From: Streptomyces sp. NRRL WC-3618
GTDB lineage: Bacteria; Actinomycetota; Actinomycetes; Streptomycetales; Streptomycetaceae
Direction of reading: 5' to 3'
Length of the DNA stretch: 64,000 nt
Assembly (NCBI RefSeq): GCF_001280005.1
Contig: NZ_LGDW01000073.1
Coordinates: forward strand, 1-64,000
This document shows positions 54,514 through 63,730 of the stretch, piece by piece. Each line of letters opens with the position of its first letter. Position 1 is the first letter of the stretch. The notes beneath the pieces are model-generated. The model was not told where the DNA came from and made no database searches. It worked only from the letters and a program-made list of their open reading frames with translations. A program made the position numbers and the translations under genes.

Positions 54514-55860
54514 ATGACGGTCAACGGCACAGACGACGTACTGATTGTCCACGGCGGCACCCCGCTGGAGGGCGAGATCCGTGTCCGCGGTGCGAAGAAC
54601 CTCGTACCGAAGGCCATGGTCGCCGCCCTGCTGGGCAGTGCGCCAAGTCGACTGCGCAATGTCCCCGACATCCGTGACGTCCGAGTCGTGCGCGGGCTGC
54701 TCCAGCTGCACGGGGTGACGGTCCGTCCGGGCGAGGAGCCCGGCGAGCTGATCATGGACCCGTCGCACGTGGAGAGCGCCAACGTCGCCGACATCGACGC
54801 GCACGCGGGGTCGAGCCGTATCCCGATCCTGCTGTGCGGTCCGCTGCTGCACCGCCTCGGGCACGCGTTCATCCCGGGTCTCGGCGGCTGCGACATCGGC
54901 GGTCGGCCCATCGACTTCCACTTCGAGGTGCTGCGCCAGTTCGGCGCGACGATCGAGAAGCGGGCCGACGGCCAGTACCTGGAGGCTCCGCAGCGGCTGC
55001 GCGGTACGAAGATCCAGCTGCCGTACCCGTCCGTGGGCGCGACCGAGCAGGTGCTGCTGACGGCGGTGCTGGCGGAGGGCGTCACCGAGCTGTCCAACGC
55101 GGCCGTCGAGCCCGAGATCGAGGACCTCATCTGCGTACTGCAGAAGATGGGCGCGATCATCGCCATGGACACCGACCGCACCATCCGCGTCACCGGTGTC
55201 GACTCGCTCGGCGGCTACACCCACGCGGCCCTCCCGGACCGTCTGGAGGCCGCGTCGTGGGCGTCGGCGGCGCTGGCGACCGAGGGCAACATCTATGTCC
55301 GCGGCGCCCAGCAGCGGTCGATGATGACGTTCCTGAACACCTACCGGAAGGTGGGCGGCGCCTTCGAGATCGACGACGAGGGCATCCGCTTCTGGCACCC
55401 CGGCGGCCAGCTGAAGTCGATCGCGCTGGAGACGGACGTACACCCCGGTTTCCAGACGGACTGGCAGCAGCCGCTGGTCGTCGCGTTGACGCAGGCCACC
55501 GGCCTGTCCATCGTCCACGAGACGGTGTACGAGTCGCGCCTCGGCTTCACCTCCGCGCTCAACCAGATGGGTGCGCACATCCAGCTCTACCGCGAGTGCC
55601 TCGGCGGCTCGCACTGCCGCTTCGGCCAGCGCAACTTCCTCCACTCGGCGGTCGTGTCGGGCCCCACGCGCCTCCAGGGCGCCGACCTGGTCATCCCGGA
55701 CCTCCGGGGCGGCTTCTCGTACCTCATCGCGGCCCTGGCCGCCCAGGGGACGTCGAGGGTCCACGGCATCGACCTGATCAACCGGGGCTACGAGAACTTC
55801 ATGGAGAAGCTCGTGGAACTGGGCGCAAAGGTGGAACTGCCGGGCAAGGCGCTCGGCTAG
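54514..55860 (+). CDS. murA: UDP-GlcNAc 1-carboxyvinyltransferase
   Basis: A 448-residue enzyme that transfers enolpyruvate from PEP to UDP-GlcNAc, the first committed step of peptidoglycan synthesis. GGTPLEGEIRVRGAKNLVPKAMVAALL opens the first domain; the catalytic Cys is C126 in GGCDIGGRPID, so the enzyme should remain fosfomycin-sensitive in principle. RLQGADLVIPDLRGGFSYLIAAL near the end completes the fold. ATG 54514 follows directly on GCGAGATAC, where the ribosome site is weak. A strong terminator follows. Confidence 0.94.
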   Translation: MTVNGTDDVLIVHGGTPLEGEIRVRGAKNLVPKAMVAALLGSAPSRLRNVPDIRDVRVVRGLLQLHGVTVRPGEEPGELIMDPSHVESANVADIDAHAGSSRIPILLCGPLLHRLGHAFIPGLGGCDIGGRPIDFHFEVLRQFGATIEKRADGQYLEAPQRLRGTKIQLPYPSVGATEQVLLTAVLAEGVTELSNAAVEPEIEDLICVLQKMGAIIAMDTDRTIRVTGVDSLGGYTHAALPDRLEAASWASAALATEGNIYVRGAQQRSMMTFLNTYRKVGGAFEIDDEGIRFWHPGGQLKSIALETDVHPGFQTDWQQPLVVALTQATGLSIVHETVYESRLGFTSALNQMGAHIQLYRECLGGSHCRFGQRNFLHSAVVSGPTRLQGADLVIPDLRGGFSYLIAALAAQGTSRVHGIDLINRGYENFMEKLVELGAKVELPGKALG

Positions 55861-55882
55861 TCGCGACAGTCGCACGAACACT

Positions 55883-55920
55883 GATGGGGCGGTCACCCGA
55901 ATCCGGGTGACCGCCCCATC
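55883..55920. terminator. Terminator after murA
   Basis: Perfect 17-base arms (55883-55899 and 55904-55920) with a 4-base loop, just after the murA stop; it should also work for hup from the other side. Confidence 0.88.
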
Positions 55921-55933
55921 GGCGTCAAATGCA

Positions 55934-55975
55934 GCGCCCCTTCAGGGGCGCGGGGAACTGCGCGACCAGCCACGG
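55934..55975 (+). repeat. Dispersed repeat, copy 2
   Basis: gcgccccttcaggggcgc is a small hairpin, followed by a segment shared with 51674-51705 (aggggcgcggggaactgcgc onward). It lies in the murA/hup gap. Confidence 0.7.
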
Positions 55976-56029
55976 ACGGCCCGCGCACCGAGAACGGCCC
56001 GCAGTTACCCGGCGCTCGAAGCGGAGCGC

Positions 56030-56311
56030 TTACTTACCCTTGGCCGCTTCCTTGAGCTTGGAGCCCGCGGAGACCTTGACGCTGAAGCCGGCGGGGATGT
56101 CGATCGGGTCGCCGGTCTGCGGGTTGCGCGCCGTGCGAGCGGCACGGTGGGTGCGCTCGAAGGTCAGGAAGCCGGGGATGGTGACCTTCTCGTCGCCCTT
56201 GGCGACGATCTCACCGACGGTCTCGGCGAACGCGGCCAGAACGGCGTCGGCGTCCTTGCGGGTGACCTCGGCGCGGTCGGCCAGGGCGGCCACCAGCTCA
56301 CTGCGGTTCAT
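56030..56311 (-). CDS. hupA: HU-family DNA-binding protein
   Basis: A 93-residue histone-like protein. MNRSELVAALADRAEVTRKDADAVLAAFAETVGEIVAKGDEKVTIPGFLTFERTHRAARTARNPQTGD is complete HU, with the DNA-clamping arm around NPQTGDPIDIPAG. It lacks the long Lys/Ala-rich tail of the second actinobacterial HU (HupS), so it is the short form, HupA. The ATG at 56311 is unambiguous. It compacts the chromosome. Upstream are paired direct repeats near 56490-56530 that may be regulatory. Confidence 0.93.
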   Translation of the reverse strand: MNRSELVAALADRAEVTRKDADAVLAAFAETVGEIVAKGDEKVTIPGFLTFERTHRAARTARNPQTGDPIDIPAGFSVKVSAGSKLKEAAKGK

Positions 56312-56664
56312 GTTGTTACTCCCGTGTTCTTCTTGCTGTTGTGGCGTGCCCCGCGGCGGAGCCGCATGGGGGGCACAGCGAAGCCGATGCTGCCAGGGTC
56401 CTCGGTGGGTCCCCGGACCCGGGTCCGCCGTCGGACCCTCACGCCCGAAGACGCATCCTGCCCCCACCTGCGGCGGGAAAGCCAATCCGGCACCCCTGGG
56501 GAGTCAGACGAACACCCCTGGGAGTCACCCGGACAGCGTCACCGGCCGGGGCCGACAGGCTGAACCTGGCCGCCACCCTAGAGGCGCCCGGGGGCGGGGC
56601 GCCCCCGACGCGCCGGTACGGGGACCCGTGGCGACCGTCACATACGGCCCCCGCGGGAGCGGAG
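56312..56664. promoter_or_regulatory. hup upstream region and malic enzyme terminator
   Basis: No gene in 350 bases. CGGGGGC (56589-56595) and GCCCCCG (56601-56607) form a hairpin after the malic enzyme gene. CACCCCTGGGGAGTCA-like sequence occurs twice about 20 bases apart (56490-56530), upstream of hup. These could be regulator sites, but the match is imperfect. Confidence 0.45.
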
Positions 56665-58074
56665 CTACTCCGCGGCGGCCTTCGCCGCTTCCCGCACCGC
56701 GCCCGCCACCGCGCCCGCGACCTTGTCGTTGAAGACGCTCGGCACGATGTAGTTCGGGTTGAGCTCGTCCTCGGAGACGACGTTCGCGAGTGCGGTGGCC
56801 GCCGCGAGCATCATCTCGGTGTTGACCGTGCGGGACTGCGCGTCCAGGAGACCGCGGAAGACACCCGGGAAGACCAGCACGTTGTTGATCTGGTTCGGGA
56901 AGTCCGAGCGGCCGGTGGCCACGACCGCCGCCGTCTGGCGCGCGATCGTCGGCTCGATCTCGGGGTCCGGGTTCGCGAGCGCGAACACGATGGCGTCGTC
57001 CGCCATCGCGGCCACGTCGTCGCCGTCGAGGACGTTCGGGGCGGAGACGCCGATGAAGACGTCGGCGCCGCGCACGGCCTCCTTGAGGGTGCCGGTGAGG
57101 TTCTCCGGGTTGGTGTTGTCGGCGATCCAGCGCAGCGGGGAGTCCGGCGCGGCGTCGACCAGGTCCTCGCGGCCCGCGTGGACGACACCGTGGATGTCGG
57201 CGACGACCGCGTTCTTGACGCCGGCCGCGATGAGCAGCTTGAGGATCGCCGTACCGGCCGCGCCGGCGCCGGACATGACGACGCGGATGTCACCGATCGA
57301 CTTGTTCGTGACGCGCAGGGCGTTGGTGAGGGCGGCGAGGACGACGATCGCGGTGCCGTGCTGGTCGTCGTGGAAGACGGGGATGTCGAGGGCCTCGCGC
57401 AGACGGGCCTCGATCTCGAAGCAGCGCGGGGCCGAGATGTCCTCGAGGTTGATGCCGGCGAAGCCCGGGGCGATCGCCTTGACGATCGCGACGATCTCGT
57501 CCGTGTCCTGGGTGTCCAGGCACAGCGGCCAGGCGTCGATGTCGGCGAAGCGCTTGAAGAGGGCCGCCTTGCCCTCCATGACCGGCATGGCGGCCATCGG
57601 GCCGATGTTGCCGAGGCCCAGGACGGCCGAGCCGTCCGTCACGACCGCGACGGTGTTGCGCTTGATGGTGAGGCGGCGGGCGTCCTCGGGGTTCTCGGCG
57701 ATCGCCATGCACACGCGGGCCACGCCCGGGGTGTAGATCATCGAGAGGTCGTCACGGTTGCGGATGGGGTGCTTCGACGCCATCTCGATCTTGCCACCGA
57801 GGTGCATGAGGAACGTACGGTCCGAGACCTTGCCGAGGCTGACGCCCTCGATGGTGCGGAGCTTCTGCACGATCTCGTCGGCGTGCGCGGTCGAGGTCGC
57901 CGCGATCGTGACGTCGATCCGGAGCAGTTCGTGTCCGGAGGCGGTGACGTCGAGGCCGGTCACCGAGCCTCCGGAGGACTCCACGGCGGTGGTGATCTGG
58001 GAGACCGCGGTTCCGCTCGCGGGCACCTCCAACCGGACCGTGATCGAGTAGGAGACGCTGGGCGCCGTTGCCAT
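56665..58074 (-). CDS. Malic enzyme (NAD(P)-dependent) with ACT domain
   Basis: A 469-residue oxidoreductase decarboxylating malate to pyruvate. An N-terminal ACT-type domain (YSITVRLEVPASGTAVSQITTAVESSGGSVTGLDV, residues 8-85) precedes the malic enzyme core: IYTPGVARVCMAIAENPEDARRLTIKRNTVAVVTDGSAVLGLGNIGP, NLEDISAPRCFEIEARL, VFHDDQHGTAIVVLAAL and the dinucleotide fold MSGAGAAGTAI. The ACT domain suggests amino-acid control. It links the citric acid cycle with pyruvate and NAD(P)H supply. Confidence 0.92.
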   Translation of the reverse strand: MATAPSVSYSITVRLEVPASGTAVSQITTAVESSGGSVTGLDVTASGHELLRIDVTIAATSTAHADEIVQKLRTIEGVSLGKVSDRTFLMHLGGKIEMASKHPIRNRDDLSMIYTPGVARVCMAIAENPEDARRLTIKRNTVAVVTDGSAVLGLGNIGPMAAMPVMEGKAALFKRFADIDAWPLCLDTQDTDEIVAIVKAIAPGFAGINLEDISAPRCFEIEARLREALDIPVFHDDQHGTAIVVLAALTNALRVTNKSIGDIRVVMSGAGAAGTAILKLLIAAGVKNAVVADIHGVVHAGREDLVDAAPDSPLRWIADNTNPENLTGTLKEAVRGADVFIGVSAPNVLDGDDVAAMADDAIVFALANPDPEIEPTIARQTAAVVATGRSDFPNQINNVLVFPGVFRGLLDAQSRTVNTEMMLAAATALANVVSEDELNPNYIVPSVFNDKVAGAVAGAVREAAKAAAE

Positions 58075-58198
58075 GGCCGACTTCCTCTGCTTTCACCCTG
58101 ATGCTTGGTTTGCGGTCCGATCGTCGCACCTACCGTTGAGTACCTGGTAGCGGGGCCTCGATTGCGAACCTTTTGTTCTCAATATGTTCGTGACGACA

Positions 58199-58234
58199 AA
58201 GAGGTCCACGTCACCGTGGTGACGTGGACCTCTT
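58199..58234. terminator. Near-perfect palindrome after HelD
   Basis: Seventeen-base arms (58199-58215 and 58218-58234) with only two unpaired bases. It lies after the HelD gene on the minus strand and upstream of the malic enzyme promoter. Confidence 0.8.
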
Positions 58235-58389
58235 GACGTTCAGTGGCACCGACCCGCCATGCTCGCCTCGCGGCAAGTGGTCGCTCGTAGCGACGAAGGT
58301 TGGGCCCGGGGGCTTGGATCGAGCCGGTGCCACGTCAACGGTAACAAACGATCCCCGTAAGGCAATTCCCATCGGCCACTGTCTTGCCC

Positions 58390-60711
58390 TCAGTCTCGGA
58401 GAAGATCCGGCACTCCTTGCGCGTCGGGCTCGTCGCGGTCCGCCGAGACGACCGTGAGCTGCTGCGTCGCCCGGGTCAGCGCGACGTACAGGACGCGCAG
58501 GCCGGCGGGGCTCTCGTCGGCGATCTCGGCCGGGGAGACGACCACGGTGGCGTCGTACTCCAGGCCCTTGGCCTCCAGGCTGCCCAGGGCCACCACGCGG
58601 TCACCCAGGCCCGCCAGCCAGCGGGCCGCCTCCTCGCGGCGGTTCATCGCCACGACGACGCCGACCGTGCCGTCGACGAGGTCGAGGAGGCGGGCGGCCT
58701 CGTCGCGGACCGACTGGGCAAGGGAGCCCCTGACGGGAACGAAACGGGGCTCCACGCCCGTCGAGCGGACCGCCCTCGGGGACTCCGAGCCCGGCATGGC
58801 CAGGGCCAGCACCTTGGCCGCCAGTTCGGCGATCTCGGCCGGGTTGCGGTAGTTGACGGTGAGCGTGAAGCGGCGGCGCGGGCGGGAACCCAGGGCCTCG
58901 TCGCGGGCCTGGGCCGCCTCGTCGGGGTCGGACCAGGAGGACTGGGCCGGGTCGCCGACGACCGTCCAGGTGGCGTGCCGGCCGCGGCGGCCGACCATGC
59001 GCCACTGCATCGGGGTGAGGTCCTGCGCCTCGTCGACGATGACGTGGGCGTACTCGGTGCGCTCCTGGGCGAGCCGCTCGGCGCGTTCGCGCTGCGACTC
59101 CTCCCGTGTCGGCATCAGCTCCTCGAGGCCGCTGAGCTGGTCCATGGGGTCCAGGTCCCGCCTCTTGCGGGGGCGGGCCGGGGTGCCGAGGATCGCGTGG
59201 AGCTCGTCCAGCATGGCCACGTCGTGGACCGACAGGCCGTCGCGCTTGAGGGCGCGGGCGACCCGGCGGACCTCGCCGGGGTTGAGGATGCGGCGGGCCC
59301 AGCGGCCGAGGCGGCGTTCGTCGGACATGGCGGCGAGGACCGACGCGGGGGTCAGTTCCGGCCACCAGGCGTCCAGGAACGCGATGAACTCGTCCTCGGC
59401 CGTGACGTCCTCGTCGAAGGAGGAGCGCAGTTCCGCGGCGAGCTCCGGGTCCGTGTGACGGCCCTGGGCGCCCGAGCGGGCCCACAGGGCGTCCAGGAGG
59501 AGCCTGCGGGCGCGGGGGCGCAGCAGGTTGACGGGGGCCGTGCCGCTGAGCGCCGACTCGCGGATGCGGGCCAGCTCGGGGGCCTCCAGCTCGATACGGC
59601 GGCCGAAGGCGACGACCCTCAGACGGGTCGTGTCCGTCGGCGACTCGTGCTGCTCCAGGGCGCCCCGCGCGGCCTTGCGCAGCACGGTGAGCATGCGGTG
59701 CGAGCCCTTGGCGCGGGAGACGGCCGGGGCGTCGTACAGGGTGGCCTCCGCGCCGTCGACGAGTGAGCCGATGGCGCGGATGGCGACCTGGCCCTCCTCG
59801 CCGAGGGACGGCAGGACGCCCTCCGTGTACGCCACCAGGAGCGGCGTCGGGGAGACGATCAGGATGCCGCCCGCGTACCGGCGCCGGTCCTGGTAGAGGA
59901 GGTAGGCGGCGCGGTGCAGGGCGACGGCCGTCTTGCCGGTGCCGGGGCCGCCCTCGACGTAGGTGACGGAGGCGGCGGGCGCGCGGATCACCAGGTCCTG
60001 TTCGGCCTGGATGGACGACACGATGTCCCGCATGGTGTGGCTGCGGGCCTGGCCGAGGGCCGCCATCAGGGCGCCGTCACCGATCACGGCGAGCTCGCGG
60101 CCGTCGAGGGACGCCTTCAGTTCGGGGCGCATCAGGTCGTCCTCGACGCCGAGGACACGCCGGCCCTTGGAGCGGATGACGCGGCGCCGGACCACCCGGC
60201 CGGGGTCGACCGGGGTCGAGCGGTAGAAGGGCGCGGCGGCCGGGGCGCGCCAGTCGATGACGAGGGGCGAGTAGTCCTCGTCGAGGACGCCGATCCGGCC
60301 GATGTGGAGGGTCTCCGCGATGTCCGCGGTGCTGTCGGGGCGTACGGCCCCTTCCGCGGCCTCCACGGCCGTGTAGGCGCCGTCGGGGCCCTTCCTGCCG
60401 TCCTTGCCCCGCAGCAGGTCGATACGGCCGAAGAGGAAGTCCTCGAACTCGTTGTTCAGCCTGTTGAGGTGGATGCCGGCGCGGAACACCTGGGCGTCCC
60501 GTTCGGCGAGTGCGCCGGGGGTGCCGACCTGGCCGCGCTTGGCGGCGTCCTGCATGAGGAACTCGGCCTCGTCGATCTTCTCCTCGAGACGCCGGTACAC
60601 CCGGTCCAGGTGTTCCTGTTCGACGCTGATCTCGCGGTCGCGGACGGAGTCCTGAACTGAGGAGTCCTCGACCGGAACGAGCGCCGTTTCCTGCTGAGCC
60701 TGAGCGGCCAC
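58390..60711 (-). CDS. HelD-type UvrD-like helicase
   Basis: A 773-residue SF1 ATPase of the HelD family, which binds RNA polymerase and recycles stalled complexes. Opening coiled coil (EISVEQEHLDRVYRRLEEKIDEAEFLMQDAAKRG), then IDWRAPAAAPFYRSTP, Walker A EGGPGTGKTAVALHRAAYLL, DEAQDLTPMQWRMVGRR and, near the end, GLEYDATVVVSPAEI and VALTRATQQL. This is the actinobacterial class II type. Related proteins in other actinobacteria confer rifamycin tolerance. The ATG at 60711 is followed by a Gln/Ala-rich opening. Confidence 0.88.
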   Translation of the reverse strand: MAAQAQQETALVPVEDSSVQDSVRDREISVEQEHLDRVYRRLEEKIDEAEFLMQDAAKRGQVGTPGALAERDAQVFRAGIHLNRLNNEFEDFLFGRIDLLRGKDGRKGPDGAYTAVEAAEGAVRPDSTADIAETLHIGRIGVLDEDYSPLVIDWRAPAAAPFYRSTPVDPGRVVRRRVIRSKGRRVLGVEDDLMRPELKASLDGRELAVIGDGALMAALGQARSHTMRDIVSSIQAEQDLVIRAPAASVTYVEGGPGTGKTAVALHRAAYLLYQDRRRYAGGILIVSPTPLLVAYTEGVLPSLGEEGQVAIRAIGSLVDGAEATLYDAPAVSRAKGSHRMLTVLRKAARGALEQHESPTDTTRLRVVAFGRRIELEAPELARIRESALSGTAPVNLLRPRARRLLLDALWARSGAQGRHTDPELAAELRSSFDEDVTAEDEFIAFLDAWWPELTPASVLAAMSDERRLGRWARRILNPGEVRRVARALKRDGLSVHDVAMLDELHAILGTPARPRKRRDLDPMDQLSGLEELMPTREESQRERAERLAQERTEYAHVIVDEAQDLTPMQWRMVGRRGRHATWTVVGDPAQSSWSDPDEAAQARDEALGSRPRRRFTLTVNYRNPAEIAELAAKVLALAMPGSESPRAVRSTGVEPRFVPVRGSLAQSVRDEAARLLDLVDGTVGVVVAMNRREEAARWLAGLGDRVVALGSLEAKGLEYDATVVVSPAEIADESPAGLRVLYVALTRATQQLTVVSADRDEPDAQGVPDLLRD

Positions 60712-60892
60712 CGGGCCCCCTTCTGACGTGCTGGGCAGCCGTCAACCGTACGCGAAAAGGAGGCCCTGATGCTACGAGTCCGCCCCAGGACACCGTACGA
60801 GTCTACGTACGAGGCGTCCCGGGGCGGCCACGGAGCGGTGATCAGGTGGTGGTGGAGCAGTGCTGGAGCAGTTGTGGAACGGGCGCGGAAGA

Positions 60893-61726
60893 TCAGGCGT
60901 CGACCTCGACGAGCCGCTTGCCGGTGGAGTCGACGACCTCGTAGTGGTCGATCTCGTCGGCGCTGAAGGCCGTACCGCCGTGGATGTAGAGCGGGTTGCG
61001 GGCCATTTCGCTGGTGGCGTCCTTGATGCCGTAGCCCGGCGTCGGAACGGACCAGTTGGACATGGTCTCGCGCTTGCCGTCCTTGCCGACGACGACCAGG
61101 GAGCACTTCAGCGGGCCCTTGACGCCGCCCAGCTCCAGGACCGCGCTGACACCCCACGCCTTCGGCGCCATCGCCACGGTCGCGGTGACCTTGGTGGTGG
61201 GGTCGGTGGCGGAGACCCGGTCGGTCATGCCGGCGAAGTCGGCCTTGGCGTTGCCCGTGGTCTTCACCGTCACCGTCGGCGCGGGCTTTGCCACGCTTTC
61301 GGTGCCACCGCTCGTCGTCGCGAGCACCGCGACCGGGCCGCCGATGATGAGGGCTGCCGCGGCGGCCACCAGGTAGAAGCCGCGCCGGCGCTTGTTCGCC
61401 CGCCGTTCCGCGACCTCGTCGACCAGCCGCGTCGCGAGCTGTGGGCTGGGGCGGGCGGCCAGTGACTCGCCGATGGCGGGAGTTCCCTGGGCACCGGGCA
61501 GGTCCGCGAGGGCGGCCAGCATCGGTTCCATCCCGGCCAGCTCGTCGAGCTGCTGGGCGCACCATTCGCAGCCGGCGAGATGCGCCTCGAAGGCCGTGGC
61601 CTCCGCGTCGTCGAGGATGCCGAGGGCGTAGGCGCCTACGGTTTCGTGTTCGTTCGGGCCCTGGGCACCCTGCATTCCTCGCATGGAACCAGGACTACCC
61701 GCTCCGAAACCCCCGTAAATGCTCAT
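60893..61726 (-). CDS. rsuA: Membrane anti-sigma factor with zinc-finger ZAS domain
   Basis: A 277-residue anti-sigma factor. The ZAS motif H27, then H49-x3-C53-x2-C56 (HLAGCEWC) binds zinc and the sigma factor. A single membrane helix (residues 116-137) separates the cytosolic domain from an extracellular C-terminal domain of about 140 residues (ADFAGMTDRVSATDPTTKVTATVAMAPKAWG). The ATG overlaps the sigma factor stop as ATGA. Surface signals probably trigger regulated proteolysis. The symbol is by resemblance to the SigU/RsuA locus of S. coelicolor. Confidence 0.88.
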   Translation of the reverse strand: MSIYGGFGAGSPGSMRGMQGAQGPNEHETVGAYALGILDDAEATAFEAHLAGCEWCAQQLDELAGMEPMLAALADLPGAQGTPAIGESLAARPSPQLATRLVDEVAERRANKRRRGFYLVAAAAALIIGGPVAVLATTSGGTESVAKPAPTVTVKTTGNAKADFAGMTDRVSATDPTTKVTATVAMAPKAWGVSAVLELGGVKGPLKCSLVVVGKDGKRETMSNWSVPTPGYGIKDATSEMARNPLYIHGGTAFSADEIDHYEVVDSTGKRLVEVDA

Positions 61727-62298
61727 GCCGTCACCCCCCGCTCCTCAAGTGCGAGCTTCATCGAACGCAGGGCATAGAAGACCCGTGAGCGCACCGTTCC
61801 GCTGGGTATGCCCAGCGTTTCGGCGGCTTCGTTCACGGTACGCCCCTTGAAATAGGTCTCGACCAGGACCTCCCGGTGGGCAGGGGTCAGGTCGTCGAGC
61901 GCGTCCGACAACGTCATCAGCCACAACGCCTTGTCGATCTCGTCCTCCGCGGGGATGACCTCCAGCGGCGACGGGTCCACCTCCTGCGGCCGGGCCTGCC
62001 GGCTGCGGTGCCCGTCGATGACGATGCGCCGGGCGACCGTCACCAGCCAGGGTCGTACCGAACCGGTTGCCCGATTGAGCTGACCGGCGTTCTTCCAGGC
62101 ACGGATAAGCGTCTCCTGCACGACGTCCTCGGCTCGCTGCCGGTCACCGGCGACCAGCCTCAGGACGTACGCCAGAAGGGGTCCTGCGTGCTCTCGGTAC
62201 AGCGCACGCATCAGGTCCTCGTCGGGTTCCGAGGGCTGGGACATGCGATGTCGGGCCCTCGGTGCTTGCTCATTGGCCACGACGGAATCCTTGCGCAC
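61723..62298 (-). CDS. sigU: ECF sigma factor
   Basis: A 191-residue ECF sigma factor. Region 2 (LMRALYREHAGPLLAYVLRLVAGDRQRAEDVVQETLIRAWKN, RPWLVTVARRIVIDGHRSR) and region 4 (LDDLTPAHREVLVETYFKGRTVNEAAETLGIPSGTVRSRVFYALRSMKLAL) are complete. GTG 62298 has GGAGG five bases upstream; the GTG at 62304 abuts the ribosome site. It is followed by its anti-sigma factor with a four-base overlap, so they are co-translated. The SigU label is based on position and resemblance to the S. coelicolor gene order. Confidence 0.9.
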   Translation of the reverse strand: MRKDSVVANEQAPRARHRMSQPSEPDEDLMRALYREHAGPLLAYVLRLVAGDRQRAEDVVQETLIRAWKNAGQLNRATGSVRPWLVTVARRIVIDGHRSRQARPQEVDPSPLEVIPAEDEIDKALWLMTLSDALDDLTPAHREVLVETYFKGRTVNEAAETLGIPSGTVRSRVFYALRSMKLALEERGVTA

Positions 62299-62592
62299 GC
62301 CCACCTCCGCTGTCCCGGGTTCCCCCAGTCGGTCGCTCCCCCCGAGGTACGGAAACGGGCTGCGGGATGTTCAACGCGCGGCGCCAACTTTCTTTATCCG
62401 GGCCCGACGTGAGGGACAAGGACGCACATTCCTGCCGCAAGTGCTTTACGTTTTCGCCACATTGGCAAGATCGGGGCGATGCCCGTCACACGTCGGCGGG
62501 AAACACACGTGTAACCAACGTCACTGCAACCCGCGGAACTTGGCACGCCCGATTCCGCCGTACAGGACCGCTATGCACGATCTGCGCACGGT
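62299..62592. promoter_or_regulatory. Gap upstream of sigma gene, after CGNR gene
   Basis: This 290-base stretch between the CGNR gene stop and the sigma factor start must contain the sigma promoter. A GGAAC word near 62322-62326 on the minus strand is too close to the start to be a clear -35. Nothing else is recognised. Confidence 0.35.
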
Positions 62593-63204
62593 CTACGCGC
62601 GTGCCAGCGCGGCCCGCCGCCGATGCCTCGCGACCCGTTCCCGGTTGCCGCAGATCTCACTCGAACACCATCTGCGGCGCCTGCCCCGGGACGTGTCGAG
62701 ATAGACGATCGGGCAGTTGTCCCCCTCGCACTGACGCAGACACGCGCGCGCCTCGGGGTCGGTGAGCAGCTCCACGGCGTCCCGGGCGACCGCGCCGAGC
62801 AGCGCCGCGCAGTCGGGCGGTCCGTGCAACTCCCGTACGAGCGTGCCGTCCGGGGCGCGGACGGCGCGGGTGGCCGGGGGCGCCGGGCGGGCGAGGTCGT
62901 TGAGGCGGGCCAGGGCCTGCTCCAGGGAACGGGGGTCGGCGACCGGGGGGTTGTGCACCAGCTGGCCGGTCAACCTGCCGATCAGGGACCGCAGTTCACC
63001 GAACCGCGTCACCCAGGAGCCGTCGGCATGACGCAGCGGCGTGCCCACCGGAACGAGTCCGGACGCGGCGATCCAGGCGCGCAGTTGGCGGGCGGCGCCG
63101 AGCCGTTCGTCGGGGTGGGCGGTCGCCAGCAGGTCCAGGCAGATCCGCCCGGCGTCGAAACGCAGCTCGTACGGGCCTGCGGCCACGGTCGTCTCCGATG
63201 CCAT
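62593..63204 (-). CDS. CGNR zinc-finger family protein
   Basis: A 203-residue protein. The C-terminal CGNR zinc finger is clear: CEGDNCPIVYLDTSRGRRRRWCSSEICGNRERVARHRRR. An N-terminal ABATE-type domain (YELRFDAGRICLDLLATAHPDERL, LRSLIGRLTGQLVHN) precedes it. The family is regarded as stress-related transcription regulators. The start ATG 63204 gives MASETTVAAGPYELRFD; the frame is open for another 450 bases upstream but with simple-sequence composition. It is monocistronic. Confidence 0.85.
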   Translation of the reverse strand: MASETTVAAGPYELRFDAGRICLDLLATAHPDERLGAARQLRAWIAASGLVPVGTPLRHADGSWVTRFGELRSLIGRLTGQLVHNPPVADPRSLEQALARLNDLARPAPPATRAVRAPDGTLVRELHGPPDCAALLGAVARDAVELLTDPEARACLRQCEGDNCPIVYLDTSRGRRRRWCSSEICGNRERVARHRRRAALARA

Positions 63205-63730
63205 GTGCCTGTCACCGCCTAGGAGTCGCCACCGTACGGCGCGCAGCAGACGCCGGTGAGTCGCCGGTGGGATGCCAGTGAGGGGGGTCCGGGGAACCGT
63301 TCCCTCTACAGTGCCCGCCCACCTGCGCGGCCGGAACCCCTCGCGCAGAGGTGGGGGCGTACGCGTACGGGTATCGGTGCGGGTGCGGGTGCATGTACAG
63401 GTCGGCGCCGAATGCCCTGCGGGATGCGGTTCGTTCACGGCGGGCCGGTGGGCCCGGCTCGCGCCCAGGCGGCGGCAGCCGCACACGGAAACCGTCCAAA
63501 GAGCGGCATCCGGACGGCCCGCGCCCTCGGTCACGACGGCGAATGGAGAGGACCACGCCTCGGCGTAGTTCGCGCCGGGCAGCGGGCCCAAGGCCAACCG
63601 GCTGTCGACAGCCACACCCTCTCGGGCACGCTCGGACACGCTCGGGCACGCCAAGAGCGGTGCCCAGCAGGCCGTTGCCGTCGGGCAACAGCCCGCCCGG
63701 GCTCGTCCACCCGTTCCTGACCGGATGGGA
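63205..63730. other. Intergenic region without a convincing gene
   Basis: About 525 bases. All frames are low-complexity, with simple repeats (gtgcgggtgcgggtgc near 63378; tcgggcacgctcggacacgc near 63624). The CGNR gene promoter must be here. The open frames on both strands lack ribosome sites and normal composition. Confidence 0.5.

Noticed and set aside
54329..54517. A 62-codon frame between the yqgE-like gene and murA
   Set aside because: No ribosome site, no conserved character, and it overlaps the murA start; treated as promoter DNA.
63205..63730. A long N-terminal extension of the CGNR protein or a gene on the plus strand
   Set aside because: Only simple-sequence translation and no ribosome site; the family-typical start is at 63204.
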